This document shows, piece by piece, positions 15,421-24,180 of a stretch of 64,000 bases of DNA. The notes beneath the pieces were generated by a model. The model ran no database searches and was not told the origin of the DNA. It saw only the letters and a program-made list of their open reading frames with translations. Source of the DNA: Telluria sp042683405. Lineage in GTDB: Bacteria; Pseudomonadota; Gammaproteobacteria; Burkholderiales; Burkholderiaceae_D. A program made the translations under genes and the position numbers. Within the stretch, counting starts at the first letter, position 1. Each line of letters starts with the position of its first letter. The stretch lies in assembly GCF_042683405.1 (NCBI RefSeq), contig NZ_JBHUJS010000002.1, positions 62,001-126,000 of the forward strand, in the 5' to 3' direction.

Positions 15421-17883
15421 TTATCGCTTCTTCTTCCCTGATTTGGAGCTGGTTTTGCTGGCTTTGGCACTGCGCGATGCCGGTTTGCCTGCTGTTGTTG
15501 ATTTTGTTGATTTGCTGCGGCGCGCGCGCGGCGCTTCGAATTCCGCTTCATAGCGGTCGGGCGATGCCTTGCCCTTGCGCGACTTGGCCGGCTTGGCGTC
15601 GTGCGCCTTGTGCGCGGCGCTCTTCGGCTTGCCGTACACCGGCTGGGCTGCTTCGGAACCGGCCAGCACCAGGTCGATCTTGCGCGCTTCCAGGTCGACG
15701 CGGCTGACCTGCACGGTGACGCGGTCGGTCAGCTGGTAGCGCTTGCCGGTGCGCTCGCCGCGCAGTTCGTGGCGCGCTTCGTCGTACTGGAAGTAGTCGG
15801 CGCCCAGTTCGGTGATGTGCACCAGGCCTTCGACGTACAGCGCGTCGAGCGTGACGAAGATGCCGAAGCTGGTCACGCCGGACACGGTGCCGGTGAATTC
15901 CTCGCCCAGCTTGTCCTTGATGAACCAGCACTTGAGCCATGCCTCGACGTCGCGCGAGGCTTCGTCGGCGCGGCGCTCGTTGGCCGAGCAGTGCACGCCG
16001 AGCGCGTCCCACACGGTCAGGTCCTTTTCGTCTTTCGGCGAGCGGCCCTCGGCCTTGTCGACGGCAGCCTGGCGGCGCGCGGCGTTCGACACGGTCGTGT
16101 TCAGCGCGGCCAGGTTGATGTTCTTCGGCTCGTAGCGCTTGCCCTGCAGGATGGCCTTGATGGCGCGGTGCGTCAGCAGGTCCGGGTAGCGGCGGATCGG
16201 GCTGGTGAAGTGCGCGTACGCCTCGTATGCCAGGCCGAAGTGGCCGATGTTGTCGGGGCTGTAGACGGCCTGCTGCATCGAGCGCAGCAGCATGGTCTGC
16301 AGCAGCGACGCATCCGGACGCTCCTTCACCTTCTTCATCAGTTCCGCGTAGTCCGAAGCGCTTGGCGAATCACCGCCGTTCAGCGACAGGCCGACCTGCT
16401 TGAGGAACTCGCGCAGCGTCTTGAGCTTTTCCTTGGTCGGCGCCGCGTGGATACGGTAGGTGCCGGGATGCTTGTGGCGCAGCAGGAGATCCGCCGCGCA
16501 GACGTTCGCCGCCAGCATGCACTCTTCGATCAGGCGGTGTGCGTCGTTGCGGGTGCGCGGGATGATCTTCTCGATCTTGCCGAGCGAATTGCAGACGATG
16601 TAGGTTTCGGTCGTTTCGAAATCGATTGCGCCGCGTGCGATGCGCGCCTTGAGCAGCGCGTTGAACACTTCGTTCAGGTGCAGCAGGTGCGGCACGACAT
16701 TGGCGCGCTTTTCCGCTTCCGCGCCTTTGGTGTTGCTGAGGATGGCGGCGACTTCGGTATAGGTCAGGCGCGCGGCCGAGTGGATCACGGCCGGGTAGAA
16801 CTGGTAGGCCTTGACCTCGCCCTTGGCGGTGACGACGGCGTCGCACACCAGGGTGAGGCGGTCGACGGCCGGATTCAGCGAGCACAGGCCGTTGGAGAGC
16901 TTCTCGGGCAGCATCGGGATGACGCGGCGCGGGAAGTACACGGAGGTGCTGCGCTCGAGCGCGTCTTCGTCGAGCGCGTCGTTCGGCTTGACGTAGTGGC
17001 TCACGTCGGCAATCGCGACGATCAGGCGGTAGCCGTTGGTGCGGCCGATCTTGACCGGTTCGCAGTACACCGCGTCGTCGAAGTCGCGTGCGTCTTCGCC
17101 GTCGATGGTCACAAGCGGCACGTCGCGCAGGTCGACGCGGTCGGCCAGGTCGGCCGCGCGCACCTCGGTCGGCAGCTTGTTGGCCTGCTTGACCGCGGCG
17201 CTGGAGAACACGTGCGGCACGCCGAACTTGCGCACAGCGATTTCGATTTCCATGCCGGGATCGTCCACCTCGCCGAGCACTTCGACGATGCGGCCGGACG
17301 GCTGCTTGAAGCGGCCCGGCTGGTCGACCAGCTCGACGCTGACCACCTGCCCGACCTTGGCCTTGCCCGGCGTGCCGGCGACCAGGATGTCCTGGCCGAT
17401 GCGCTTGTCTTCAGGGGCGACGAGCCAGACGCCGTTCTCTATCAGCAGGCGGCCGATGATATGGCTGTTGCCGCGCTCGACCACTTCGACGATGGTGCCT
17501 TCCTGGCGGCCGCGCCGGTCCACGCCGGTGACCTTGGCCATCACGCGGTCGCCGTGCAGCACCTTCTGCATTTCGCGCTCGTTGAGGAACAGGTCCTCCT
17601 GGCTGGCGTCGTCGGGAATCACGAAGCCGTAGCCGTCGCGGTGCGCGCTGACTTTGCCCGAGACGAAGCCGGAATGATCCTGGACGCTGAAATTGCCGTC
17701 GTCGTCCATGATGATCTGGCCGTCGCGCTCCATGGCGGACAGGCGCCGGGTCAGTACGTCGACCGCGGCCTTCTTGACGCGCAGCTTGCGCGCGATACCT
17801 GCGATGTCCAGCGGTTCACCGGAACCGCGCAGCAGCCCGAGAATGTCTTCGCGGCTGGGAATGATATGTGTTGGCTGATTCAA
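15421..17883 (-). CDS. rnr: Ribonuclease R
   Basis: Processive 3'-5' exoribonuclease degrading structured RNA and assisting tmRNA quality control. The 820-aa protein has an N-terminal winged helix (about 10-70), cold-shock OB domains, the RNB catalytic domain with DGEDARDFDDAVYC and SIYFPRR-like segments (here TSVYFPRRVIPMLP), an S1 domain (GTVSGVTSFGIFVTL) and a Lys/Ser/Ala-rich basic tail of about 70 residues. This domain order is diagnostic for RNase R rather than RNase II. Confidence 0.96.
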   Translation of the reverse strand: MNQPTHIIPSREDILGLLRGSGEPLDIAGIARKLRVKKAAVDVLTRRLSAMERDGQIIMDDDGNFSVQDHSGFVSGKVSAHRDGYGFVIPDDASQEDLFLNEREMQKVLHGDRVMAKVTGVDRRGRQEGTIVEVVERGNSHIIGRLLIENGVWLVAPEDKRIGQDILVAGTPGKAKVGQVVSVELVDQPGRFKQPSGRIVEVLGEVDDPGMEIEIAVRKFGVPHVFSSAAVKQANKLPTEVRAADLADRVDLRDVPLVTIDGEDARDFDDAVYCEPVKIGRTNGYRLIVAIADVSHYVKPNDALDEDALERSTSVYFPRRVIPMLPEKLSNGLCSLNPAVDRLTLVCDAVVTAKGEVKAYQFYPAVIHSAARLTYTEVAAILSNTKGAEAEKRANVVPHLLHLNEVFNALLKARIARGAIDFETTETYIVCNSLGKIEKIIPRTRNDAHRLIEECMLAANVCAADLLLRHKHPGTYRIHAAPTKEKLKTLREFLKQVGLSLNGGDSPSASDYAELMKKVKERPDASLLQTMLLRSMQQAVYSPDNIGHFGLAYEAYAHFTSPIRRYPDLLTHRAIKAILQGKRYEPKNINLAALNTTVSNAARRQAAVDKAEGRSPKDEKDLTVWDALGVHCSANERRADEASRDVEAWLKCWFIKDKLGEEFTGTVSGVTSFGIFVTLDALYVEGLVHITELGADYFQYDEARHELRGERTGKRYQLTDRVTVQVSRVDLEARKIDLVLAGSEAAQPVYGKPKSAAHKAHDAKPAKSRKGKASPDRYEAEFEAPRARRSKSTKSTTAGKPASRSAKASKTSSKSGKKKR

Positions 17884-18037
17884 ATCTGTTCTTTATTCTT
17901 GTTAGTGGAGACGCATGCGCCCGCTGGCGCATCCGTCGCTGTTTCAGTGAAAATTTGACACGCTCTGGCGCGTAGTGTAACGGAGACAGGCGCGATTCGC
18001 CTAACCTGGCGTGCGTCGAAAAGTCCGAGGCGGCGCT

Positions 18038-18065
18038 TTGACATTTCAAAACTTTCCGCTATAAT
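18038..18065 (+). promoter_or_regulatory. Consensus sigma-70 promoter of the tRNA-Leu pair
   Basis: TTGACA (18038-18043) and TATAAT (18060-18065) are both exact consensus with a 16-base spacer, consistent with very strong stable-RNA expression. A leader of roughly 110 bases separates it from the first tRNA. No other gene lies downstream before the tRNAs. Confidence 0.9.
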
Positions 18066-18180
18066 CTTGGTCTTTCGCGAAACGACAAGTGACGCGAAGA
18101 AGTCGGCAGGAATGCGAAGGGGAAACGAAAGTTAATCTGGCGCAAAACTGCAAAGACGAGTATTATAGCAGAGCAGCAAT

Positions 18181-18265
18181 GCCCACGTGGCGGAATTGGT
18201 AGACGCGCATGGTTCAGGTCCATGTGCCGCGAGGTGTGGGGGTTCGAGTCCCTCCGTGGGCACCA
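18181..18265 (+). tRNA. tRNA-Leu (anticodon CAG), copy 1
   Basis: Class II tRNA with acceptor stem GCCCACG/CGTGGGC, leucine-type D arm, anticodon loop TTCAGGT giving CAG (reads CUG), a short variable arm and encoded CCA at 18263-18265. Identical to the second copy 68 bases downstream. Confidence 0.96.
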
Positions 18266-18333
18266 AATCTACTCCGGTAGATTTCCGCTGAAGTTGCAGT
18301 AAAACGTAGTAAGGTAGTACCAGCAGTACAAAT

Positions 18334-18418
18334 GCCCACGTGGCGGAATTGGTAGACGCGCATGGTTCAGGTCCATGTGCCGCGAGGTGTGGGGGTTCGA
18401 GTCCCTCCGTGGGCACCA
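18334..18418 (+). tRNA. tRNA-Leu (anticodon CAG), copy 2
   Basis: Exact duplicate of the tRNA at 18181, including CCA (18416-18418). The two share one promoter and one terminator, so they form a tandem dicistronic tRNA unit. CUG is the dominant leucine codon in this high-GC genome, which fits a need for extra copies. Confidence 0.96.
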
Positions 18419-18433
18419 AGAATTCCGCAAAAG

Positions 18434-18467
18434 CGCCGCAGATCGTGCAAACGACTGCGGCGTTTTT
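18434..18467 (+). terminator. Intrinsic terminator of the tRNA-Leu unit
   Basis: CGCCGCAG pairs with CTGCGGCG and is followed by TTTTT, 15 bases after the second tRNA. Confidence 0.9.
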
Positions 18468-18534
18468 CATTTCCGGCCCAGATCTCGCAATGAGGGGGGA
18501 GTATGCGGCCCGCTGCCTGGCGGCCGCAAAAAAC

Positions 18535-18580
18535 AGGGGGGTATGTGCTTTTTCGCTCCCCAGCCGGATATACCCCCCCT
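18535..18580 (-). terminator. Probable terminator of cueR
   Basis: On the minus strand AGGGGGGTAT pairs with ATACCCCCCT and is followed by GTTTTTTG. It begins at the cueR stop codon. A second GC-rich dyad lies just beyond it. Confidence 0.65.
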
Positions 18581-18978
18581 CATACGTGCGAGGCCAGGTC
18601 CTCCAGGATCGGGCACTCCGAGCGGTTGTCGCCATGGCAGGAACGGGCCAGCTGCTCCAGCGTCTGCCGCATCGACTGCATTTGCGCGATCTTCCTGTCC
18701 AGTTCTTCGATGTGCTGCAGGGCGAGCGCGCGCACGTCGCAGCTGGCGCGGTCCTTGTCCTGCCACAGGGCCAGCAGCTCGGCGATCTGGTCCAGCGAGA
18801 AACCCAGTTCGCGCCCGCGGTGGATGAACTGAAGCACGCGCACGTCCTGCTCCATATAGACGCGATATCCCGAGTCGGTGCGCCGGGCGGCCCCGGTCAG
18901 TCCGATCGATTCATAGTGGCGGATCATCTTGGCGCTGACGCCCGATGCCTTGGCCGCTTCTCCGATGTTGTAGCTCAT
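18580..18978 (-). CDS. cueR: Copper-responsive MerR-family regulator
   Basis: 132-aa activator with an N-terminal MerR winged helix (NIGEAAKASGVSAKMIRHYE) and a coiled coil. The C-terminal metal loop C-HGDNRSE-C followed by PILEDL matches the C-x7-C loop of CueR, and a serine corresponding to CueR Ser77 is present (RASCDV), which selects monovalent ions. ATG 18978 was preferred over a longer frame because it begins MSYNIGEAA. No copper ATPase or oxidase is present in the window, so its targets lie elsewhere. It is divergent from the phasin gene. Confidence 0.85.
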   Translation of the reverse strand: MSYNIGEAAKASGVSAKMIRHYESIGLTGAARRTDSGYRVYMEQDVRVLQFIHRGRELGFSLDQIAELLALWQDKDRASCDVRALALQHIEELDRKIAQMQSMRQTLEQLARSCHGDNRSECPILEDLASHV

Positions 18979-19112
18979 GTGACTGTCCCTCCCTGCCCGC
19001 GGCGGCGCCACGGCTGCGCGATCATAACGCGCCCGCGCAATTTCATGTTATACACTTAAGTTGCAGCACCACTACCTTGCCTGTCCACATTTACGAAACG
19101 CAGGAGGAGACG

Positions 19113-19670
19113 ATGTTTACCAGCCCGGAACAATTCGCGGCAGCCACCAAGACGCTGTTCGAATTGCAGATGAATACGTTCAACGCACTGGCGAGCAAGA
19201 CCGTGCAAGGCGTCGAACAAGTGGTCAACCTCAACATGGCGACTGCCAGGAAGGCGATGGGAGACTCGCTGACGGCCGGCGAGCAGATCACACAGGCGGC
19301 CACCCCGCAGGCGGCGATGTCGACCGCGGCGGCGCACGCGCAGCCGGGCATGCAAAGCGCGGTGACGTACGGCCAGGATCTCAAGCAGATCATCGACGAG
19401 ATCCACGACGACTTCACGCACGCGGCCGACGCGCACCTTCTGGAAGCGAAGAACGCGTTGTCGGCGCTGATCTACGACGTCACGCAGAACGTCAAGCCGG
19501 GGTCGGAAAATGCGGTGCTGATCGTGAAGGCCGCGATCGATAATGCGTTCCGTGGCTACGAGCAGGTGACGCACGCGACGCGCGACGCCGTCAAGCAGGT
19601 GGAAGAGCAGATCGCCAAGGCGACCGAGATGGTGTCCAAGAACGGCACGCCGCCCGCCAGCCAGCGGTGA
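19113..19670 (+). CDS. phaP: Phasin family protein
   Basis: 185-aa amphipathic helical protein that coats polyhydroxyalkanoate granules. The N-terminus MFTSPEQFAAATKTLFELQM and the segment FNALASKTVQGVEQVVNLNM match Burkholderiales phasins (Phasin_2). GGAGGAG lies just upstream of ATG 19113. Low-complexity Ala/Gln residues occupy the middle. It implies PHA storage in this organism. No other pha gene is nearby. Confidence 0.88.
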   Translation: MFTSPEQFAAATKTLFELQMNTFNALASKTVQGVEQVVNLNMATARKAMGDSLTAGEQITQAATPQAAMSTAAAHAQPGMQSAVTYGQDLKQIIDEIHDDFTHAADAHLLEAKNALSALIYDVTQNVKPGSENAVLIVKAAIDNAFRGYEQVTHATRDAVKQVEEQIAKATEMVSKNGTPPASQR

Positions 19671-19674
19671 TGCA

Positions 19675-19706
19675 GGGGGACTGCACCTTGCGGTGACAGT
19701 CCCCTT
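19675..19706. repeat. GGGGAC-type palindrome between the phasin gene and tssA
   Basis: GGGGACTG and CAGTCCCC form a stem extended by CACC-TTG-CGGTG, placed between the convergent 3' ends of the phasin gene and tssA. It may serve as a weak terminator in both directions; no T-run is present. Confidence 0.5.
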
Positions 19707-19708
19707 CC

Positions 19709-20602
19709 CTATTCTGCGCGCACGCCGAGGAGCTCCTCGACATGCGCGTACGACGCCGGATCCTTGATCACGCTGCGGAGCCATTCGTGCAGCGGCTGCG
19801 CCCCCCACTCCGCCGCTTTATCCGCCAGGTAGGCCACCGGGCTATGCGGCTCCGTGCGGCGGAAGAATTCGGCGATCGACCGCAGCTGCGCCAGCGCCTG
19901 CGCGCGCGACTGCACCGCGCCGCCGATGGACGCCGGCTGCGCACCCGTGGCTCCCATCGCGGCCGCCACATCGCCCTGCTCTTCCTGCCCCGCTCCCGCA
20001 GCCCGCGCTGCGGCAACGATGTCCCGCTCCAGTGAGCTCATCGCGGCTTTCGCCGCCGTGAGGCCCGGTCCGTCCCTGCCAAGACGCTCGTCCACTACCC
20101 GCTCCAGCTCCTCGATCGCGGTCGCGCAGTGGTCGGCATCGAGCACCTGCTGGCGCAGCGCATCGGCGCCGGCAGCTGGCGAGAACGTCGACAGCAGCTG
20201 CGGCGTGCGCGCAGCGATCCACGCCAGGTTGCCGGCCCGTAGTTCGTGTCCGTCTTCGTCCGGCTGCGGATGGACACATTCCCAGAACCGGTCGCACAGT
20301 CCGGCCACCGCCATCAGGCCGTCGCCCAGGCCGCGCAGGCCGCCGGTCAGGGCCAGCGCCTCCGCCAGCCATACCGCCAGCTTCAGGTCCTTGCTGCGGG
20401 TCGCGATCACGTCCGCGCACCGGCGCGCGACGAACTCCCAGTCGGCTTCGCGCAGCTCGGTCTCCCATGCACCCTGGTCCAGCGAAGGGTCGTCCGACAC
20501 GCGCGCCTTCGCAATCGCGTCGATCTCCGTGGAGAAGGAAATGTCCTCGCCGGCAGGCGACGCACCGGCGATCGGCGCAAGGATCCGTTCCAGGTCAGGC
20601 AT
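19709..20602 (-). CDS. tssA: Type VI secretion protein TssA
   Basis: 297-aa baseplate/sheath-assembly factor. The N-terminal ImpA domain is seen in IAGASPAGEDISFSTEIDAI, and the C-terminal segment FFRRTEPHSPVAYLADKAAEWGAQPLHEWL is the conserved end of TssA. ATG 20602 is chosen because GGAAGGAGG lies just upstream; longer in-frame extension reads through the end of tssH. It overlaps the tssH stop by 8 bases and is the last gene of the minus-strand T6SS run. Confidence 0.92.
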   Translation of the reverse strand: MPDLERILAPIAGASPAGEDISFSTEIDAIAKARVSDDPSLDQGAWETELREADWEFVARRCADVIATRSKDLKLAVWLAEALALTGGLRGLGDGLMAVAGLCDRFWECVHPQPDEDGHELRAGNLAWIAARTPQLLSTFSPAAGADALRQQVLDADHCATAIEELERVVDERLGRDGPGLTAAKAAMSSLERDIVAAARAAGAGQEEQGDVAAAMGATGAQPASIGGAVQSRAQALAQLRSIAEFFRRTEPHSPVAYLADKAAEWGAQPLHEWLRSVIKDPASYAHVEELLGVRAE

Positions 20603-23246
20603 CGCAACCTCCTTCCGCCGGTTCGAACGCATAATCGAAATCGCCCGCCGCATTGGCGCTGGCACTGATGCGCGCGATCGGTGTGCCGGACGCGATCCGG
20701 GCCAGCACCGACTCCGCGATCGCGGGGAGCACGCTGCCATTGATGATGGCGTCGACATTGCGCGCGCCGGAATCGACCTCGGTGCAGCGCGCCAGCACCG
20801 CATCGACCAGGGTGTCGTCGTACAGGAACTCGGCCTGGTGCTGGCCCTGGATCCGCTCGCGGATGCGCTCCAGCTTGAGCTCCACGATCTCGCCCAGCAC
20901 GTCGTCGCCCACCGGATAGAACGGGACGACAGTGCAGCGCCCCAGGAAGGCGGGCTTGAAATGGCGCACCAGCACGGGCCGCAGGATGTCGGCAAGGGCT
21001 GCCGGGGACGGCATCTCCTCGGGCGGCTTGTTCAGGCAGGCCTGCATCACCTGGGCAGAACCGGCGTTCGAGGTCATGATGATGATGGTATTGCGGAAGT
21101 CGACTTCGCGGCCCTCCGAGTCGTCCAGCGTGCCCTTGTCGAACACCTGGTAGAACAGTTCCAGCACGTCGGGGTGCGCCTTCTCCACTTCGTCCAGCAG
21201 CACCACGCTGTACGGATTGCGGCGCACCGCCTCGGTCAGCACGCCGCCCTCGCCGTAGCCCACGTAGCCGGGCGGAGACCCCTTCAGGCCGGAGACGCTG
21301 TGTGCTTCCTGGTACTCGCTCATGTTGATCGAGACGAGCTTGCGCTGGCCGCCATACAGCAAATCGGCGAGCGCCAGCGCGGTCTCGGTCTTGCCCACGC
21401 CCGATGGGCCGGCGAACAGGAACACGCCGCGCGGCTTGCATGGATCCTCCAGGTTGGCACGCGCGATCCGGACCCGCTGCGCGATGGCGGCCGTGGCCTG
21501 TCGCTGGCCGAGCACACGCTCGTCGAGCAGCGCCTGAAGGCGCACGACCGCGTCGATTTCATCCCTGACCATGCGGCCCAGCGGAATGCCGGTCCAGGCC
21601 GCGAGGATGCCGGCGACCACCTGCCCGTCCACCTGGGTCGGTACCAGCGGCGCATCGCCCTGCACGCTGCGCAGCTCGGACAGCAGGTTGCGCAGCGCAT
21701 CGGCCTGCCCGTCCGCCTCCCCCGCCTCCATCTGCGCGCGCAGCCGGGCGACCTGGGCGGTCATGCCGCGCTCGCGCTCCCAGCGTTCGCTCAGGCGGCG
21801 ATGCTCCGCCGTCGCCGCCACGCGCTCGGCGCGCAGCATCGCAATCCTGCCGCTATGGTCCGCACCCGCGCTTTCCTCGCGGGCCAGCGCGGCCAGCTGG
21901 GCGTCGATCCGCTCCAGCGCACGCACCGACTCCTCCACCTGCGCCGGCGTGGCGTCCTGCCCCAGCGCGACCCGCGCGCAGGCGGTATCGAGCACGGAGA
22001 TCGCCTTGTCGGGCAGTTGCCGGCCGCTGATGTAGCGATGGGACAGCCGCACCGCTTCCACGATGGCCTCGTCGAGCACGCGCACGCCGAAGTGCTTCTC
22101 CATCAGCGGCGCCATCGCGCGCAGCATGGCGCACGCGGTTTGCTCGTCCGGCTCCTCCACCTTGATCACCTGGAAGCGCCGCACCAGCGCGGCGTCCTTT
22201 TCAAAGTACTTCTTGTATTCGCCCCAGGTGGTGGCCGCGATGGTGCGCAGCTCGCCCCGCGCGAGCGCCGGCTTGAGCAGGTTGGCGGCGTCGTTCTGGC
22301 CGGCCGGTCCGCCCGCGCCGATCATCGTGTGCGCCTCGTCGATGAACAGCACGATCGGCCGTGTGCTCTTGCGCACCTCCGCGATCACGTTTTTCAGGCG
22401 GCTCTCGAATTCGCCCTTCACGCTTGCCCCCGCCTGCAGCAGGCCCATGTCCAGCGTGTGGATCTCGACATCGCGCAGCACGGCCGGCACCTCCCCGGCG
22501 GCGATGCGTAGCGCCAGGCCTTCCACCACGGCGGTCTTGCCCACGCCGGCCTCGCCGGTCAAGATCGGGTTGTTGTGGCGCCGGCGCATCAGGATGTCGA
22601 TGGCCTGGCGGATCTCGGGATCGCGGCCGATAACCGGATCGAGCTTGCCCTCGCGCGCACGCTGGGTGAGCGAGGTCGTGAACTGGTCCAGCGCCGGCGT
22701 GCCGGCATCGGCGCGTAGTTCGGACACCGGATCGGACGATGCGGGTCCCGCGTCGCTGTGCGCCACCGTTTCCCGCGAACCCTTCGTCATCTTGTCGAAC
22801 TCGTGCTTGATACGCTCGCGCGGGAACTGGGCAAACAGCCGCGAGCCGCGCTGCGCCAGCTGCGCCAGTCCTGGCTCGGTCAGCAAGGCGAGCAGCAAAT
22901 GGCCGCTGCGAATGCGCGGCGCCTGCCCCCCGCCCAGCGAGGCGATCAGCCAGGCATGCTCGAACAAGGTGGGCAGGTAGCGCGAGAACACCGGCGTGCG
23001 CGTGCTGCCGTTGGCAAAGCATCCGACCTCGCCGCGCAGGTCGCTCTCCAGCGTGGTCAGGCTGATCCCGCTGTTGCGGGCGATGCACACGAAATCGCAG
23101 TCGGGTTGTTCCAGCAGCGCCAGGAACACGTGCTCGACATCGACCTCGTAGTGGCCGAGGCCGACCGCGATGCTGGCGGCGCGGGTGGCGGCCTCGCGGG
23201 CCGACTCGTTCAGCTTGGCGATCAGCGTCTTCATATTGATATCCAT
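20595..23246 (-). CDS. tssH: Type VI secretion ATPase TssH (ClpV)
   Basis: Hexameric AAA+ disaggregase that recycles contracted TssBC sheath. The 883-aa protein has an N-terminal Clp domain, first Walker A GEAGVGKT at residues 231-238 with Walker B FIDEAH at 301-306, a short middle domain, and a second AAA module with GPSGVGKT and VVLLDEVEKAHPD. The N-terminus (NESAREAATRAASIAVGLGHYEVDVEHVFLALLEQ) is of ClpV rather than ClpB type. It follows tssE by 12 bases; in many T6SS loci tssF and tssG lie between these two genes, but here they do not. Confidence 0.95.
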   Translation of the reverse strand: MDINMKTLIAKLNESAREAATRAASIAVGLGHYEVDVEHVFLALLEQPDCDFVCIARNSGISLTTLESDLRGEVGCFANGSTRTPVFSRYLPTLFEHAWLIASLGGGQAPRIRSGHLLLALLTEPGLAQLAQRGSRLFAQFPRERIKHEFDKMTKGSRETVAHSDAGPASSDPVSELRADAGTPALDQFTTSLTQRAREGKLDPVIGRDPEIRQAIDILMRRRHNNPILTGEAGVGKTAVVEGLALRIAAGEVPAVLRDVEIHTLDMGLLQAGASVKGEFESRLKNVIAEVRKSTRPIVLFIDEAHTMIGAGGPAGQNDAANLLKPALARGELRTIAATTWGEYKKYFEKDAALVRRFQVIKVEEPDEQTACAMLRAMAPLMEKHFGVRVLDEAIVEAVRLSHRYISGRQLPDKAISVLDTACARVALGQDATPAQVEESVRALERIDAQLAALAREESAGADHSGRIAMLRAERVAATAEHRRLSERWERERGMTAQVARLRAQMEAGEADGQADALRNLLSELRSVQGDAPLVPTQVDGQVVAGILAAWTGIPLGRMVRDEIDAVVRLQALLDERVLGQRQATAAIAQRVRIARANLEDPCKPRGVFLFAGPSGVGKTETALALADLLYGGQRKLVSINMSEYQEAHSVSGLKGSPPGYVGYGEGGVLTEAVRRNPYSVVLLDEVEKAHPDVLELFYQVFDKGTLDDSEGREVDFRNTIIIMTSNAGSAQVMQACLNKPPEEMPSPAALADILRPVLVRHFKPAFLGRCTVVPFYPVGDDVLGEIVELKLERIRERIQGQHQAEFLYDDTLVDAVLARCTEVDSGARNVDAIINGSVLPAIAESVLARIASGTPIARISASANAAGDFDYAFEPAEGGCDA

Positions 23247-23258
23247 GGGCGTGGGTCC

Positions 23259-23723
23259 TCAGTTGTTGCGCGCGGCGCGCGCGGAACGGGAGATCGAATA
23301 GCGCAGCGACGACGGCTGCAGCACGGCGTTGAAGTTCACGGGCTCGCGTCCGGATGGCATCCGGAGCGTCGCGCTGATGACGAAATGCAGGCGGTTGACG
23401 GTGCCGCTCTCCTTCTCGAGCATGGCGTGGACGTTGGACATGCGCGGCTCGTGGCGCTCGATGGCCTGCTTCAGGCTGGCGCACACGGCGGCGCGGTCGG
23501 CGGGGCTGGACATGCATTTGTCCGCGAAGTCGACCAGCCCGTAGCTGAGGATCGAATTTCGGCAGTGCGGATATGGCGCCAGGTCTTCCGGCAGGATCGC
23601 AAGGCGCGTGTTCAGCAGCGCTTCCAGGTCGCGCGCGATGCTGTCCTTGTACTGCTCGAGCGTCAGCTGTGCCGGGCCATCCCCGAACAGCCGCTCCATC
23701 AGTCCGGCGCTGAACCGGTGCAT
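23259..23723 (-). CDS. tssE: Type VI secretion baseplate protein TssE
   Basis: 154-aa gp25-like baseplate subunit. Diagnostic segments are LMERLFGD near the N-terminus, the SILSYGLVDFADKCMSS region and the C-terminal half with VNRLHFVISATLRM. ATG 23723 has GGGAGG five bases upstream. An intrinsic terminator lies directly upstream of the gene, so it is either expressed by read-through or from its own promoter. Confidence 0.9.
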   Translation of the reverse strand: MHRFSAGLMERLFGDGPAQLTLEQYKDSIARDLEALLNTRLAILPEDLAPYPHCRNSILSYGLVDFADKCMSSPADRAAVCASLKQAIERHEPRMSNVHAMLEKESGTVNRLHFVISATLRMPSGREPVNFNAVLQPSSLRYSISRSARAARNN

Positions 23724-23732
23724 GGCGCCTCC

Positions 23733-23762
23733 CAAAAAAAGACCGCGGCACCGGGCCGCGGT
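23733..23762 (-). terminator. Intrinsic terminator inside the T6SS run
   Basis: On the minus strand ACCGCGGCC and GCCGCGGT form a strong stem followed by CTTTTTTT. It separates the effector/immunity cassette from tssE, tssH and tssA. Confidence 0.85.
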
Positions 23763-23808
23763 TAACGACTCACGCCGGAGAACACTTTGTGTACGCAGCA
23801 TCGCGTGG

Positions 23809-24180
23809 TCAGCAGATCGATCCCGGAATACTTTCCCCAGTTCGAAGGTTGATCCCGATGTGACAGCTGTAGCCATCCGCCGGAAAATAGGTGCATGAGA
23901 CTTTCTGCTTCCGTCGCACTCGCCCTCCGTCCTCGGTACCGCATGTACCCTTGATGTCGGGTCCCATTGAATGGAACATATCGCGGGCAAGGTCACCCAT
24001 AACCATCATCGAGAGCTTGCGGTCACTGGGTGTCGGCGGCGCCGTTTCACCAAGCTGCCCAGCGTAGATCACGTACTCGCCTGTAAACTTTCGATAGCTG
24101 AAATCCCAATCGGGCGCCGCATTGGCAAGTGCCGCTGAAACCGCCAATGCCGCTGCCGAAACGAACATCGCCCTTCTCAT
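23809..24180 (-). CDS. Exported cysteine-containing protein, candidate T6SS immunity protein
   Basis: 123-aa protein with a Sec signal peptide (MRRAMFVSAAALAVSAALANA, cleavage near residue 21) and four cysteines in the mature part, suggesting two disulfides in the periplasm. No known family recognised. Its ATG overlaps the stop of the upstream peptidase gene (ATGA), so the two are coupled. A periplasmic partner encoded directly behind a signal-less peptidoglycan hydrolase in a T6SS locus is the usual layout for an immunity protein; that role is inference. GC content is well below that of the flanking tss genes. Confidence 0.7.
   Translation of the reverse strand: MRRAMFVSAAALAVSAALANAAPDWDFSYRKFTGEYVIYAGQLGETAPPTPSDRKLSMMVMGDLARDMFHSMGPDIKGTCGTEDGGRVRRKQKVSCTYFPADGYSCHIGINLRTGESIPGSIC

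Noticed and set aside
13265..15553. Plus-strand open frame of 762 codons opposite yceH, cysE and rlmB
   Set aside because: Runs through a REP pair and three recognised genes; no recognisable protein.
18580..18978. Copper-resistance operon around cueR
   Set aside because: No copA, cueO or metallochaperone gene lies within the window; the neighbours are a phasin gene and tRNAs.
20603..20995. Longer form of TssA starting upstream of 20602
   Set aside because: The extension lies entirely within tssH in another frame; the ribosome binding site supports 20602.
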